Notes under the pieces: generated by a model
Told to the model about the DNA's origin: nothing
The model's database searches: none
What the model saw: the letters and a program-made list of their open reading frames with translations, nothing else
Shown: one piece after another, positions 1-8,451 of the stretch
How positions within the stretch are numbered: the first letter of the stretch is position 1
How the letters are laid out: every line of letters starts with the position of its first letter
Made by a program: the position numbers and the translations under genes
Source: Streptomyces sp. NBC_00083
GTDB taxonomy: Bacteria > Actinomycetota > Actinomycetes > Streptomycetales > Streptomycetaceae
Length of the DNA: 64,000 bases
Assembly (NCBI RefSeq): GCF_026343295.1
Contig: NZ_JAPELY010000002.1
Coordinates: 744,001-808,000, forward strand
Reading direction: 5' to 3'

Positions 1-890
1 ACCGCCTCGACGAGGCCTGGCTCGCGGCGGCCTGGAGCCACCCGACCACCCGGGTCTTCGTGGTCTCCGGCGGCCAGGTCCTGATCGACGAACCCGCGAA
101 TGGCGCGGACGGCACGGACGGCGAGCCCGGCCGCACCGAGCTGGTCATGACCCCCGCCTTCGAGGCCCCGGTCACCGAGACCCACCGCTACTTCCTGGGC
201 ACCGACGAGGACGGCGTGAGCTACTTCGCGCTGCAGAAGGACGCGCTGCCCGGCCGCATGGACCAGTCGGCGAGGCCCGCGGGGCTGCGCGAGGCCGGCC
301 TGCTGCTGTCGGCGCGCGAGGCCAGTCTGGTGACGCACGCCGTCGCCCTGGAGAACTGGCAGCGGCTGCACCGCTTCTGCTCCCGCTGCGGGGAGCGCAC
401 CGTGATCGCGGCGGCCGGTCACATCCGCCGCTGCCAGGCCTGCGGCGCCGAACACTACCCGCGTACCGACCCCGCCGTGATCATGCTGGTCACCGACGAC
501 CAGGACCGGGCGCTGCTCGGCCGCCAGGTGCACTGGCCCGAGGGGCGCTTCTCGACCCTCGCCGGCTTCGTGGAGCCCGGCGAGTCCATCGAGCAGTCGG
601 TGCGCCGCGAGGTCTTCGAAGAGGCCGGCGTCACGGTCGGCCCCGTCGAGTACGTGGCGAGCCAGCCCTGGCCCTTCCCGTCCAGCCTGATGCTCGGCTT
701 CATGGCGAAGGCCGTCTCGTCCGAGATCAACGTCGACGGCGAGGAGATCCACGAGGCCCGCTGGTTCTCCCGCGAGGACCTGGCCGCGGCGTTCGCCTCC
801 GGCGAGGTCCTGCCCCCGTACGGCATCTCGATCGCGGCCCGCCTCATCGAGCTCTGGTACGGCGAACCCCTGCCGAAGCCGACGCACTGA
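1..890 (+). CDS. nudC: NAD(H) pyrophosphatase NudC, 5'-truncated by the window edge
   Basis: C-terminal part of a NudC-type Nudix hydrolase, which splits NAD(H) into AMP and NMN(H) and, in bacteria, can also remove NAD caps from RNA. The frame is already open at base 3 (RLDEAWLAAAW...), so the true start lies upstream; the GTG at 60 is probably internal. A four-cysteine zinc ribbon (CSRC and CQAC, about 378-445) precedes the Nudix box (GFVEPGE ... REVFEEAG, about 561-630). The NudC-specific SQPWPFP follows near 660. The gene converges on the mycoredoxin gene over a shared hairpin. Function is clear from the motifs; only the N-terminus is missing. Confidence 0.93.
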   Translation, partial: RLDEAWLAAAWSHPTTRVFVVSGGQVLIDEPANGADGTDGEPGRTELVMTPAFEAPVTETHRYFLGTDEDGVSYFALQKDALPGRMDQSARPAGLREAGLLLSAREASLVTHAVALENWQRLHRFCSRCGERTVIAAAGHIRRCQACGAEHYPRTDPAVIMLVTDDQDRALLGRQVHWPEGRFSTLAGFVEPGESIEQSVRREVFEEAGVTVGPVEYVASQPWPFPSSLMLGFMAKAVSSEINVDGEEIHEARWFSREDLAAAFASGEVLPPYGISIAARLIELWYGEPLPKPTH

Positions 891-924
891 CCCGGGACCC
901 CGCCGGGGCTGCCCGGGGTACGAG

Positions 925-968
925 CGAGGCCCCCGCCCCAGCCCTCAGGGGCTCGGACGGGGGCCTCG
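925..968. terminator. Bidirectional hairpin between nudC and mrx1
   Basis: An 11-bp perfect stem (CGAGGCCCCCG at 925-935 with CGGGGGCCTCG at 958-968) lies between two convergent genes. No long T-run follows on either side, as is common for Streptomyces terminators. Confidence 0.6.
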
Positions 969-994
969 TGCCGTATGCGGCGCGGCGGCCGGCG

Positions 995-1237
995 TCAGAC
1001 GCCGATCTTCTGCTTGACCTGCGCGAGCGACGGGTTGGTCAGCGTGGAGCCGTCGTCGAAGAGGACGGTCGGCACCGTCTGGTTGCCGCCGTTGGCCTTC
1101 TCCACGAACGCGGCCGACGCCGGGTCGTGCTCGATGTTGACCTCGGTGTACGCGATGCCCTCGCGGTCCATCTGCTTCTTCAACCGCTGGCAGTAGCCGC
1201 ACCAGGTGGTGCTGTACATCGTCACAGTGCCCGGCAT
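995..1237 (-). CDS. mrx1: Mycoredoxin-1-like glutaredoxin
   Basis: An 80-residue glutaredoxin-fold protein, probably a mycoredoxin that uses mycothiol to reduce mixed disulfides in the cytosol. The active site is W12-C13-G-Y-C16, and the cis-proline TVPT motif follows about 45 residues later. The start is the ATG giving MPGTVTMY: the open frame runs on upstream but that extension is rich in arginine and proline and unlike the family, and an AGGAG lies about 11 bases before this ATG. It is divergent from uvrD2. The same nudC-mrx1-uvrD2 order occurs in mycobacteria as I remember it, which supports the assignment. Confidence 0.88.
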   Translation of the reverse strand: MPGTVTMYSTTWCGYCQRLKKQMDREGIAYTEVNIEHDPASAAFVEKANGGNQTVPTVLFDDGSTLTNPSLAQVKQKIGV

Positions 1238-1449
1238 GTCTCTCGCGCTCCTCTGTATCGCCGACTGGCGTGCGCGCCCCGCCCGATGCGGTTCCGCACG
1301 GGGTGGAACGTACGGGAGGCGAACACCATTCCCGCATGTGACCGAAGCGTCACGGCCCGCCTCGTCGAGCCCCCCGAAAAGTACGACTACTCGCGCCCCC
1401 TGTGGACGACGCGGCGCGGCAGCCCCGGGCGACCTGGCAGCATGGCGGG

Positions 1450-3633
1450 GTGACAGCAGCAACGCACTCCACTCCCTTCCCGCAGGTCCCCGAGACGGCC
1501 GACGCGGTGCTCGACGGGCTCGACCCCGAGCAGCGCGAGGCCGCCACGGCCCTGAACGGCCCGGTGTGCGTGCTGGCCGGCGCGGGCACGGGCAAGACCC
1601 GCGCGATCACCCACCGGATCGCGTACGGGGTGCGCGCCGGCATCCTGCAGCCCTCCAGCGTGCTGGCCGTCACCTTCACCAACCGGGCGGCCGGCGAGAT
1701 GCGCGGCCGGCTGCGCCAGCTCGGCGCCGGCGGCGTCCAGGCCCGCACCTTCCACTCGGCGGCCCTGCGCCAGCTCCAGTACTTCTGGCCCAAGGCGGTC
1801 GGCGGCCCGCTGCCCCGGCTCGTCGAGCGCAAGGTCCAGCTCGTCGCCGAGGCGGCCGCCCGCTGCCGGCTGCGGCTCGACCGCAACGAGCTGCGCGACG
1901 TGACGGGCGAGATCGAGTGGGCGAAGGTCACCCAGACCGTCCCCGGCGACTACCCGGCGGCGGTCGCCAAGTCCCATCGGGACGCGCCGCGCGACCCGGC
2001 CGAGATCGCCCAGATCTACCGGATGTACGAGCAGCTCAAACAGGACCGCGGGGTGATCGACTTCGAGGACGTGCTGCTCCTCACGGTCGGCGTGCTCCAG
2101 GACCGGCACGACATCGCCGACCAGGTCCGCCGCCAGTACCAGCACTTCGTGGTCGACGAGTACCAGGACGTCAGCCCGCTCCAGCAGCGCCTGCTCGACC
2201 TGTGGCTCGGCGAGCGCGACTCGCTGTGCGTGGTGGGCGACGCGAGCCAGACCATCTACTCCTTCACCGGTGCCACCCCCGACCACCTGCTGAACTTCCG
2301 CACCCGCCACCCGAACGCGACGGTGGTCAAGCTCGTCCGCGACTACCGCTCCACCCCGCAGGTCGTGCACCTCGCCAACGGGCTGCTCAGCCAGGCCACC
2401 GGCCGGGCCGCCGAGCACCGGCTCGAACTGGTCTCGCAGCGCCCCGCGGGCCCCGAGCCCGTCTACACGGAGTACGGCGACGAGCCCGCGGAGGCCGAGG
2501 GCGTCGCCCGCCGCATCCGCGACCTGATCGCCTCCGGCGTCTCGGCCGGCGAGATCGCCGTGCTCTACCGCATCAACGCCCAGTCCGAGATCTACGAGCA
2601 GGCCCTGGCCGACGCGGGAGTGCCCTACCTGCTGCGCGGCGCCGAGCGGTTCTTCGAGCGCCCCGAGGTCCGCGAGGCGGTCGTGGCGCTCGGCGGCGCG
2701 GCCCGCGCCGGCGGCAACGACTCGCTGCTCGACGACGCGGTGGACCTGCCGTCCCAGGTGCGCGCCGTGCTCGGCACCAAGGGCTGGACGGCCGCGCCGC
2801 CGGCCGGCTCCGGCGCGGTCCGCGACCGCTGGGAGTCGCTGGCCGCCTTGGTCCGCCTGGGCGAGGACTACGAACGGGCGAAGCCGGGCGCGACCCTGTC
2901 CGACCTGGTGACCGAGTTGCGCGAGCGGGAGGCCGCCCAGCACGCCCCGACCGTCGAGGGCGTCACCCTGGCGTCGCTGCACGCGGCGAAGGGCCTGGAG
3001 TGGGACGCCGTGTTCCTGGTCGGCCTCACCGAGGGCATGATGCCGATCACGTACGCCAAGACGGACGAGCAGGTCGAGGAGGAGCGCCGGCTGCTGTACG
3101 TCGGCGTCACCCGGGCCCGGGTCCACCTCGGGCTCTCCTGGTCCCTGTCGCGCTCTCCCGGCGGCCGGGCCTCGCGCCGCCCCAGCCGGTTCCTGAACGG
3201 GCTGCGGCCGGGCTCCGGCTCCCGCGCCGCCCGTGCGACGGCCGGGGCCGCCGCGGGGGTGGAGCGAGGCCCCGCCGCCCGCAAGCGCACCCGCCGCGGG
3301 CCGGTGCTGTGCCGGGTCTGCGGCAAGACGCTCACCGAGGCCGGCGAGATGAAGCTGATGCGCTGCGAGGACTGCCCCTCGGACATGGACGAGGCGCTGT
3401 ACGAGCGGCTCCGCGAGTGGCGCTCCCACCAGGCGAAGGACCTCGGCATGCCGCCGTACGTCGTCTTCACCGACAAGACGCTGATGGCGATCGCCGAGGC
3501 CGTGCCGTCCACCGGCCATGAGCTCGCCGTGATCTCCGGCGTCGGCGCCCGCAAGCTGGACCGCTTCGGCACCGATGTCCTGGCCATCTGTGCAGGTGAC
3601 GAACGTGGCGGAGCCGACGAGGAAGGTTCCTGA
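1450..3633 (+). CDS. uvrD2: ATP-dependent DNA helicase UvrD2
   Basis: Superfamily 1A 3'-5' DNA helicase of 727 residues acting in DNA repair and replication. Walker A is GAGTGKT at about residues 44-50, Walker B DEYQD is near residue 236, and the motif V region GLEWDAVF is near 515. A tetracysteine motif (CRVC ... CEDC, about 620-643) and a C-terminal HRDC domain follow, the arrangement that defines actinobacterial UvrD2. The chosen start is the GTG giving VTAATHSTPFPQV, which fits the N-terminus I remember for the family. An in-frame ATG 48 bases earlier would add 16 residues, and neither start has a strong ribosome binding site. It lies just upstream of the wblC leader on the same strand. 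Confidence 0.92.
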   Translation: MTAATHSTPFPQVPETADAVLDGLDPEQREAATALNGPVCVLAGAGTGKTRAITHRIAYGVRAGILQPSSVLAVTFTNRAAGEMRGRLRQLGAGGVQARTFHSAALRQLQYFWPKAVGGPLPRLVERKVQLVAEAAARCRLRLDRNELRDVTGEIEWAKVTQTVPGDYPAAVAKSHRDAPRDPAEIAQIYRMYEQLKQDRGVIDFEDVLLLTVGVLQDRHDIADQVRRQYQHFVVDEYQDVSPLQQRLLDLWLGERDSLCVVGDASQTIYSFTGATPDHLLNFRTRHPNATVVKLVRDYRSTPQVVHLANGLLSQATGRAAEHRLELVSQRPAGPEPVYTEYGDEPAEAEGVARRIRDLIASGVSAGEIAVLYRINAQSEIYEQALADAGVPYLLRGAERFFERPEVREAVVALGGAARAGGNDSLLDDAVDLPSQVRAVLGTKGWTAAPPAGSGAVRDRWESLAALVRLGEDYERAKPGATLSDLVTELREREAAQHAPTVEGVTLASLHAAKGLEWDAVFLVGLTEGMMPITYAKTDEQVEEERRLLYVGVTRARVHLGLSWSLSRSPGGRASRRPSRFLNGLRPGSGSRAARATAGAAAGVERGPAARKRTRRGPVLCRVCGKTLTEAGEMKLMRCEDCPSDMDEALYERLREWRSHQAKDLGMPPYVVFTDKTLMAIAEAVPSTGHELAVISGVGARKLDRFGTDVLAICAGDERGGADEEGS

Positions 3634-3642
3634 AAACTCGTC

Positions 3643-3683
3643 GAAAAAATAGTTTGCGCCCGCCCCGGGGATCCCCATAGGTT
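3643..3683 (+). promoter_or_regulatory. wblC promoter with WhiB7-type AT-rich box
   Basis: An AT-rich block (GAAAAAATA, 3643-3651) sits directly against a -35-like TTGCGC (3654-3659). An 18-bp spacer leads to a -10-like TAGGTT (3678-3683). A short AT-rich patch just upstream of the -35 is the known signature of WhiB7/WblC-activated, sigma-A-type promoters, so this reads as the autoregulated wblC promoter. The position, right after uvrD2 and about 650 bp before wblC, fits a long-leader transcript. Motif matching is by eye. Confidence 0.7.
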
Positions 3684-3814
3684 CTTAACCACGGAAACGA
3701 GAGCTTCTCCGAAGCCGGGTCTCCGTGCTGTACTTAGCTGTACTTATCCGAATACGCATGGGACCAGGCCTTCGCGGGCCGAAGTCCCCGAGACGCCGAG
3801 AGGAGGCGAGACCA

Positions 3815-4168
3815 GTGGCCAGCTACATCGAGACCAAGACCAGCTCCATCACCACCAAAGTGACCGTCCGCTCGGTCGTCGCCACCTGCCCGCTCGGCTC
3901 TGCGTTCCAGGGCACCGGTCTGTCCTCCGGTGTCTCGGGTCTGCTCGGCCTCAGCGCGACGGTTCCGGCCCCCATGGCGAGCCTTCCCGTGCGTGATGAG
4001 CGCAATGAGCGACCGATTCTGGCGCCGGCAGCAGCAGTAGTGAGGGGACGGGCCCAGGCCCACGCCTTCGCGGCCACCGGCGCAGGAGCGGAACAGCAGA
4101 CGAAGAAGTACCAGCACCACACGATGTGGGCCTTCCGTGGGCTCGAACCCTGGAGTGATCCAGCCTGA
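3815..4168 (+). CDS. Upstream reading frame in the wblC leader
   Basis: A 117-codon frame between the wblC promoter and the wblC terminator. Its GTG start is preceded by a perfect AGGAGG eight bases upstream, and the protein begins VASYIETKTSSITTKV. An open extension upstream to 3725 exists but has no comparable ribosome binding site. No known domain is visible; the C-terminal half is alanine- and arginine-rich. It ends 23 bases before the terminator stem. In Streptomyces and mycobacteria, whiB7/wblC is reported to be controlled by uORF-dependent transcription attenuation, so the likely role is to sense ribosome stalling rather than to make a functional protein. Confidence 0.7.
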   Translation: MASYIETKTSSITTKVTVRSVVATCPLGSAFQGTGLSSGVSGLLGLSATVPAPMASLPVRDERNERPILAPAAAVVRGRAQAHAFAATGAGAEQQTKKYQHHTMWAFRGLEPWSDPA

Positions 4169-4190
4169 TTCAGATCAGGCAGGCGCCTTC

Positions 4191-4235
4191 AGGGCCGCGG
4201 AACCCCACCCGGGATCCGCGGCCCTTCTGTTTGTC
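4191..4235 (+). terminator. Intrinsic attenuator ahead of wblC
   Basis: Perfect 10-bp stem, GGGCCGCGGA (4192-4201) with TCCGCGGCCC (4215-4224), followed by TTCTGTTTGT. It lies inside the transcribed leader, 100 bases before the wblC start and just after the uORF stop. A smaller hairpin (CCTGAT 4164-4169 with ATCAGG 4174-4179) sits across the uORF stop and could be part of the alternative fold. This is the expected arrangement of a uORF-controlled attenuator. Confidence 0.8.
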
Positions 4236-4334
4236 CCGAACGGGACGGACCGAGCGAAGGGGGCCTCGGTACCAGCCGACACCCGGCCGACCGGCCGGAC
4301 CGACACAGCCGAACAAGACGAGGAAGAAAACACC

Positions 4335-4703
4335 GTGCAACTCGAAGCGCACGCCCCGTCCGTACCGCCCGCCCCGACTCTCCCCCCGCCCGGTCTCACG
4401 GAGGACCCCGCCTTGACTCCCCTCACCGCGCTCACCGCGCTCGACGACGCCATCGAGAACCTCGGCGTACCCGTCCCCTGCCGCTCCTTCGACCCGGAGG
4501 TCTTCTTCGCCGAGTCGCCGGCCGACGTCGAGTACGCCAAGTCGCTCTGCCAGACCTGCCCCCTGATGGCCGCCTGCCTCGCGGGTGCCAAGGAGCGGCG
4601 TGAGCCGTGGGGCGTCTGGGGCGGGGAGCTCTTCGTCCAGGGCGTGGTCGTCGCCCGCAAGCGGCCGCGTGGCCGCCCGCGCAAGAACCCGGTCGCCGCA
4701 TGA
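4335..4703 (+). CDS. wblC: WhiB7-family regulator WblC
   Basis: A 122-residue iron-sulfur transcription factor that activates intrinsic resistance genes when translation is inhibited by antibiotics, working with the primary sigma factor. The four cluster cysteines are present (PCRSF, then SLCQTCPLMAAC), followed by the GVWGG turn and a C-terminal AT-hook RPRGRPRKN, the feature that separates WhiB7/WblC from other Wbl proteins. The start is the GTG giving VQLEAHAP, with a GAGGAAGA ribosome binding site; the upstream open frame crosses the attenuator and is not coding. Transcription probably starts about 650 bp upstream and must pass the attenuator. The stop overlaps the next ATG. Confidence 0.95.
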   Translation: MQLEAHAPSVPPAPTLPPPGLTEDPALTPLTALTALDDAIENLGVPVPCRSFDPEVFFAESPADVEYAKSLCQTCPLMAACLAGAKERREPWGVWGGELFVQGVVVARKRPRGRPRKNPVAA

Positions 4704-5023
4704 ACCGCCCGGGAACCATCGACCGTCCCCGAACGAACGACCCCCAGAAGCAGGCCCCGATGACGACGTCCGCCAGCGAGCCCACCGGCTCCGCGACCCC
4801 AGACTTCACCACCACCGGCGCGCACAAGTCGCGTCAGAACAGGACCCTCGAAATGCAACTCATGCCAGAAGCCCTGGCTCGTGCGCATATGCATCAGCGC
4901 CTCCAGGAAGCCGAGTCGGAACGCCAGGCGCGACGCCTGGTGGCCGCCCGGCGCCTGCAGCAGCGTGCCGAGCGCGCGTCGATGCGCGCCCGCCGCGCCC
5001 TGGCGATGGCCGTCATGCACTGA
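4700..5023 (+). CDS. Small basic protein coupled to wblC
   Basis: A 107-residue protein that I do not recognise. The ATG overlaps the wblC stop (ATGA), which suggests translational coupling; an alternative ATG at 4760 would give 87 residues (MTTSASEPTG). The N-terminal part looks disordered. The C-terminal 50 residues form an uninterrupted arginine-, alanine- and glutamine-rich helix-like stretch (HMHQRLQEAESERQARR and onward) that could bind nucleic acid or form a coiled coil. A strong hairpin follows, so it is probably the last gene of the wblC unit. Third-position GC is typical of a real gene. Confidence 0.6.
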   Translation: MNRPGTIDRPRTNDPQKQAPMTTSASEPTGSATPDFTTTGAHKSRQNRTLEMQLMPEALARAHMHQRLQEAESERQARRLVAARRLQQRAERASMRARRALAMAVMH

Positions 5024-5065
5024 CGGCCGACGCCCTGCGGCGCACGACGCTCACCCAGTGAATGA

Positions 5066-5099
5066 CGCGGGGGCCGGTCCGAACGGACCGGCCCCCGCG
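5066..5099. terminator. Strong hairpin after the wblC unit
   Basis: Perfect 16-bp inverted repeat (5066-5081 with 5084-5099) with a two-base loop and no T-run. It closes the wblC transcription unit. It also overlaps the first possible start of the next small gene, which argues for a start further downstream there. Confidence 0.7.
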
Positions 5100-5145
5100 G
5101 TGCGTTGTGGCCCCAAAGCGTCCGGCGCGGCGGTATCGTCGGGAG

Positions 5146-5337
5146 GTGGACGACCAGAATCGGCCGATGGCCGAAACCCTCGTGTGCTCCCACTGCGGAA
5201 CCCCGGCCCCGGCCGGCGGCCCGCCGCCCACCTGGATCTACTCGGTCGAGAACGGCGCCGGCTGCTACTACTGCGACGCCTGCGCCCGCGCCAACATCAG
5301 AGCCATCGAAGGCCGGCTCGACGCGGCCTGGTGGTAA
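5146..5337 (+). CDS. Small zinc-ribbon-like protein
   Basis: A 63-residue protein with two CxxC pairs (CSHC and CDAC) about 30 residues apart, as in a small zinc ribbon, and a short C-terminal RAIEGRLDAAWW. The function is unknown to me. The start is uncertain. The GTG giving VDDQNRPMAETL has a -10-like TATCGT (5134-5139) six bases upstream, so the mRNA could be leaderless. An ATG at 5167 would give 56 residues, with GGGAGG too far away at 20 bases. It is convergent with the ABC1 kinase gene. Confidence 0.55.
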   Translation: MDDQNRPMAETLVCSHCGTPAPAGGPPPTWIYSVENGAGCYYCDACARANIRAIEGRLDAAWW

Positions 5338-5418
5338 CACCCCGCCCGGCCATGCGGGGATCAGGTCGGGGCCGCCGGAGAACCGGGCCGACCACCGCGC
5401 CCGTAACGGCGCCCGCCC

Positions 5419-6903
5419 TCACGCCTCCTCGGCCACCCCGGCCACCCCGGCCTTCTCCGTAGGCCCGGCCTCCTTCGCCACGGCGGCCTCCTTCGCCGCC
5501 TCGGGCACCTTCGCCACCCCGGCCGCCTCGGCTTCCTCCATGCCCTCGGAGGCCGGGGTCCCCGGATGCGGGACATCGGCCACGAAGCCCGGGAGCCACT
5601 CCTCCAGCTCGTCGCGCATGCGCACCGTGGCCTCCAGTTGGCAGAGCACCCCGATCGTCGACAGCGTCACCCGGTGTATCAGGAGGTACGAGGGCGGCAG
5701 ATTGAGCTGCTTGCCCAACTGGTGGGCGGGGGAGCGCGGGTCGGCGATCCGGGCCGCCTGCCCGCGCATCCAGCCCCGGCTGAAGGTGAACTCCTCCACC
5801 TGGGCCGGCTCGATGATCGGCAGCAGATAGTCGAGCACCGCGTCCGGATCGAGGGCGATGGACTCCTTGACGAAGCCCTCCTCGCGCAGCATCTCGTAGA
5901 CCGACTCCGCATCGCCCTCGAGCGTCATCCGCAGGGAAGCACCGATGGTGGCGGGCAGGCCGCCGGGCAGCCGGTCCACGGTGCCGAAGTCCATGACGCC
6001 GAGGCGCCACGGTCCGTCCTCCCGCTCGGGCGGCAGCAGACGGAAGTTGCCCGGATGCGGATCGGCGTGCAGCAGCCCCGTCCGCGCCGGGCCCGAGAAG
6101 AGGAACCGCATCAGCAACTGACCGGCGCGGTCCCGCTGTTCGGGCGTTCCGTCCTTGATCACCTCCGAGAGAGGTGTGCCGTCCATCCACTCCGTCACCA
6201 GGACCTGCTCGCTCTGGTGCACCACATCGGGCACCAGCACATCGGGGTCGCCCGCGAACTCCGCCGCGTGCTCCCGCTGCGCCCGCGCCTCCAGCTCGTA
6301 GTCCAGCTCCTCCGAGACCCGGTCGCGCAGCTCGGCGATGAGCGGCTTGATGTCCATGCCCGGGATCAGCGGACCGAGCAGCCTGGCGAACCGGCTCAGC
6401 TGCGTCAGATCCGAGAGCAGCGCCTCACCGGCCCCCGGGTACTGCACCTTGACGGCCACCTCGCGCCCGTCGTGCCAGACCGCCCGGTGCACCTGCCCGA
6501 TCGACGCGGCGGCAGCCGGCTTCTCCTCGAATTCCAGGAACAGCTCGCGCCACTCGGCACCGAGCCGCTCCGCGAGCACGGAGTGCACCGTGCGGCTCGG
6601 CATCGGGGGCGCCGCCTCCTGGAGCTTGGTCAGGGCCGCCCGGTATGGACCCGCGACCTCTTCCGGCAGGGCCGACTCGAAGACGGACAGCGCCTGCCCG
6701 AACTTCATCGCCCCGCCCTTGAGCTCACCCAGGACCTTGAAGAGCTGCTCGGCGGTGCGCTGCTGGAGCTCGCGGGCCACCAGTTCGGCGGACTTCCCGC
6801 CGATCCGCTTGCCCAGGCCCCACGTGGCCCGGCCGGCGAAGCCAAGTGGCAGTGCGGCCAGCTTGGCGGTCCGGGTGACCGCCTTCCGGGGAAGATCAGA
6901 CAT
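5419..6903 (-). CDS. ABC1/UbiB-family atypical kinase
   Basis: A 494-residue protein-kinase-like protein of the ABC1 (AarF/UbiB/COQ8) family, members of which are linked to quinone or other lipid metabolism. The family KxGQ motif (GGAMKFGQ) comes first, then an alanine-rich nucleotide loop (AAAASIGQVHRA), the lysine motif VAVKVQYP, a catalytic HADPHPGN loop and the DFG motif (VMDFGTVDR). The start ATG has GGAGGGG seven bases upstream. The C-terminal 40 residues are an alanine-, glutamate- and valine-rich low-complexity tail of imperfect short repeats and look dispensable. The gene follows the ThiF-like gene by 40 bp on the same strand, so they probably share a transcript. The same neighbour occurs beside whiB7 in mycobacteria. 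Confidence 0.85.
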   Translation of the reverse strand: MSDLPRKAVTRTAKLAALPLGFAGRATWGLGKRIGGKSAELVARELQQRTAEQLFKVLGELKGGAMKFGQALSVFESALPEEVAGPYRAALTKLQEAAPPMPSRTVHSVLAERLGAEWRELFLEFEEKPAAAASIGQVHRAVWHDGREVAVKVQYPGAGEALLSDLTQLSRFARLLGPLIPGMDIKPLIAELRDRVSEELDYELEARAQREHAAEFAGDPDVLVPDVVHQSEQVLVTEWMDGTPLSEVIKDGTPEQRDRAGQLLMRFLFSGPARTGLLHADPHPGNFRLLPPEREDGPWRLGVMDFGTVDRLPGGLPATIGASLRMTLEGDAESVYEMLREEGFVKESIALDPDAVLDYLLPIIEPAQVEEFTFSRGWMRGQAARIADPRSPAHQLGKQLNLPPSYLLIHRVTLSTIGVLCQLEATVRMRDELEEWLPGFVADVPHPGTPASEGMEEAEAAGVAKVPEAAKEAAVAKEAGPTEKAGVAGVAEEA

Positions 6904-6943
6904 GCGCCCCTCCAAATCCCAGACAGCCACGCCCTCGCAGGCG

Positions 6944-8227
6944 CTACCGAGCCATTGTGTCGTGTGGCCCCGCGGCACCCGAGGCCCGCTCCCCCCGAGT
7001 GTTCCCGGCCGCCCCGCAGAAGCAGTCCCGGTGCGGCTCGACCGGGGCCAACCGCCAGTCCAGTCCGGGCAGGGACGCCTCGCAGCGGCTGCCCGTGCTC
7101 GTCGGCAGATCACCGTCGAGAAATGCCAGCGCGTGCGCCGCCGCAAGGCCGGCCACGGCGGTCGCCAGTGCCAGGTCACAGGCGGGCACGGAGGTGCGCT
7201 GCCGGCCCGAGCGCCACTGCGCGAGCAGTCGCGGCCAGCCCGGATCGCGCTCGGTGCGGCCGAGGGCCAGACACCCCGCGCACCCCGTGCCACCCGGCAG
7301 GACCAGCGGCCCCACCACCCCTGTCGTCTCTACAACTCCCGCATAAAGATGGGGAATTCCGGCACGGATCCATTCCTCGGCGTCCATCGCGTTCGGCGCG
7401 TGCACATCGAGTGCCTCGCGCGGGGCGACCACGATCAGGGACAGCCCCGGCTGCTCACCGTCCCGCTCGCGGCGCGGCGGAGCACCGGGCGCCGACCGTC
7501 GCACCAGCTGCCCGGCCGCCGTGGCACGCCGCTCGCCGACGGCCCGCGCGGGCAGCCCGCCCGGTGTCACATCACCCGGCTGCGCCACGCCCGCGTCCAG
7601 GACGTCGACCCGGCCCACGCCGGATCCGGAGAGCACCGCGGCGATCGCCGCGCCCACCCGGCCGGCCCCGCGCACTTGGACCCGTATGGCCCTGCGCGCC
7701 GCGAGTCTTCGCGCCGCTTCGCCCGGCCGGGGATGGAGGAGGGAGAGGGACGCCAGATCCGGCCGTAGCCGATCGAGCGCGTCGGTCCTGGCCCGTAACG
7801 CCTCCGCCGCCGCGCCGCCCGCCGTCGGATCGTCGACCAGGCCCGCCGCCGTCAACCGCGCCAGCAGCTCGTCTACCTGTCCGGGCGACAGGTCCAGGGC
7901 GTGGGCCCGCTCGTACAGGAGCGGCAGGCCCTGGGTGCCGTCGAGCAGCTCCAGGAAATGGCCCGTCGCCGGGTCGACCGGCGACAGCACCACGGCCTGC
8001 GCGGGGGTGATCCCGAACTGCACGGTCTGGCGGTCCCGCCAGGCCCGGCGCAGCGCCGGCTTCACCATCGGATGCGGGCTCGCGCCGCCGTCCACGCCCG
8101 TGGTCCCGGCCCTCGCCCCGCTGCCGGACCCGGCCCTGGCCCCGCCCCGTGCCCCGCTCCCACTCGTAGTCCCACCCGCGGTCCCGACCCCGGTGCCGCC
8201 CGTGGTCCCGCCCCCGTGATGACGCAT
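6944..8227 (-). CDS. ThiF/E1-like protein with zinc cysteines
   Basis: A protein related to the ThiF/MoeB/E1 adenylyltransferase fold, 427 residues from the chosen start. A degenerate dinucleotide-binding motif (VRGAGRVGAAIAAVL) lies in the middle. Two cysteine pairs (CAGC, and CFCG near the end) could hold zinc. The substrate is unknown, and an N-terminal winged-helix-like part (residues about 55-130) resembles the partner-binding domain seen in cyclodehydratase-type ThiF relatives. The start is uncertain: the ATG giving MRHHGGG has a weak GGGGG ribosome binding site and adds a glycine/alanine/arginine tract. The ATG at 8068 (MVKPALRR) would skip that tract. Confidence 0.65.
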   Translation of the reverse strand: MRHHGGGTTGGTGVGTAGGTTSGSGARGGARAGSGSGARAGTTGVDGGASPHPMVKPALRRAWRDRQTVQFGITPAQAVVLSPVDPATGHFLELLDGTQGLPLLYERAHALDLSPGQVDELLARLTAAGLVDDPTAGGAAAEALRARTDALDRLRPDLASLSLLHPRPGEAARRLAARRAIRVQVRGAGRVGAAIAAVLSGSGVGRVDVLDAGVAQPGDVTPGGLPARAVGERRATAAGQLVRRSAPGAPPRRERDGEQPGLSLIVVAPREALDVHAPNAMDAEEWIRAGIPHLYAGVVETTGVVGPLVLPGGTGCAGCLALGRTERDPGWPRLLAQWRSGRQRTSVPACDLALATAVAGLAAAHALAFLDGDLPTSTGSRCEASLPGLDWRLAPVEPHRDCFCGAAGNTRGERASGAAGPHDTMAR

Positions 8228-8451
8228 GGTTCTGCCCCCGTCGTCGTGTCTCTCCGCGCACCTGTGACGCCTGCTCGCCGGCAGCCGTCGCGCGCCGTGG
8301 GACCACGATGCCCGTCCGCGCCGAGCGGCGTGAAAAGTTGTCCACAGGCAGGGGGTATTAGTCATTCAAATGGTGCACCTCAGCGGATGGATCATGGCTC
8401 AACCGCCCCGGAGGCGGGACTTCCCCCACTGACAGCGGGTAACGTCGGGGC

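Noticed and set aside
1387..3678. Long minus-strand open frame opposite uvrD2 (about 760 codons)
   Set aside because: It mirrors the third-position GC of uvrD2, shows no domain, and its predicted protein is low-complexity.
3725..3814. 30-codon N-terminal extension of the wblC upstream reading frame
   Set aside because: There is no ribosome binding site, while the GTG at 3815 has a perfect AGGAGG eight bases before it.
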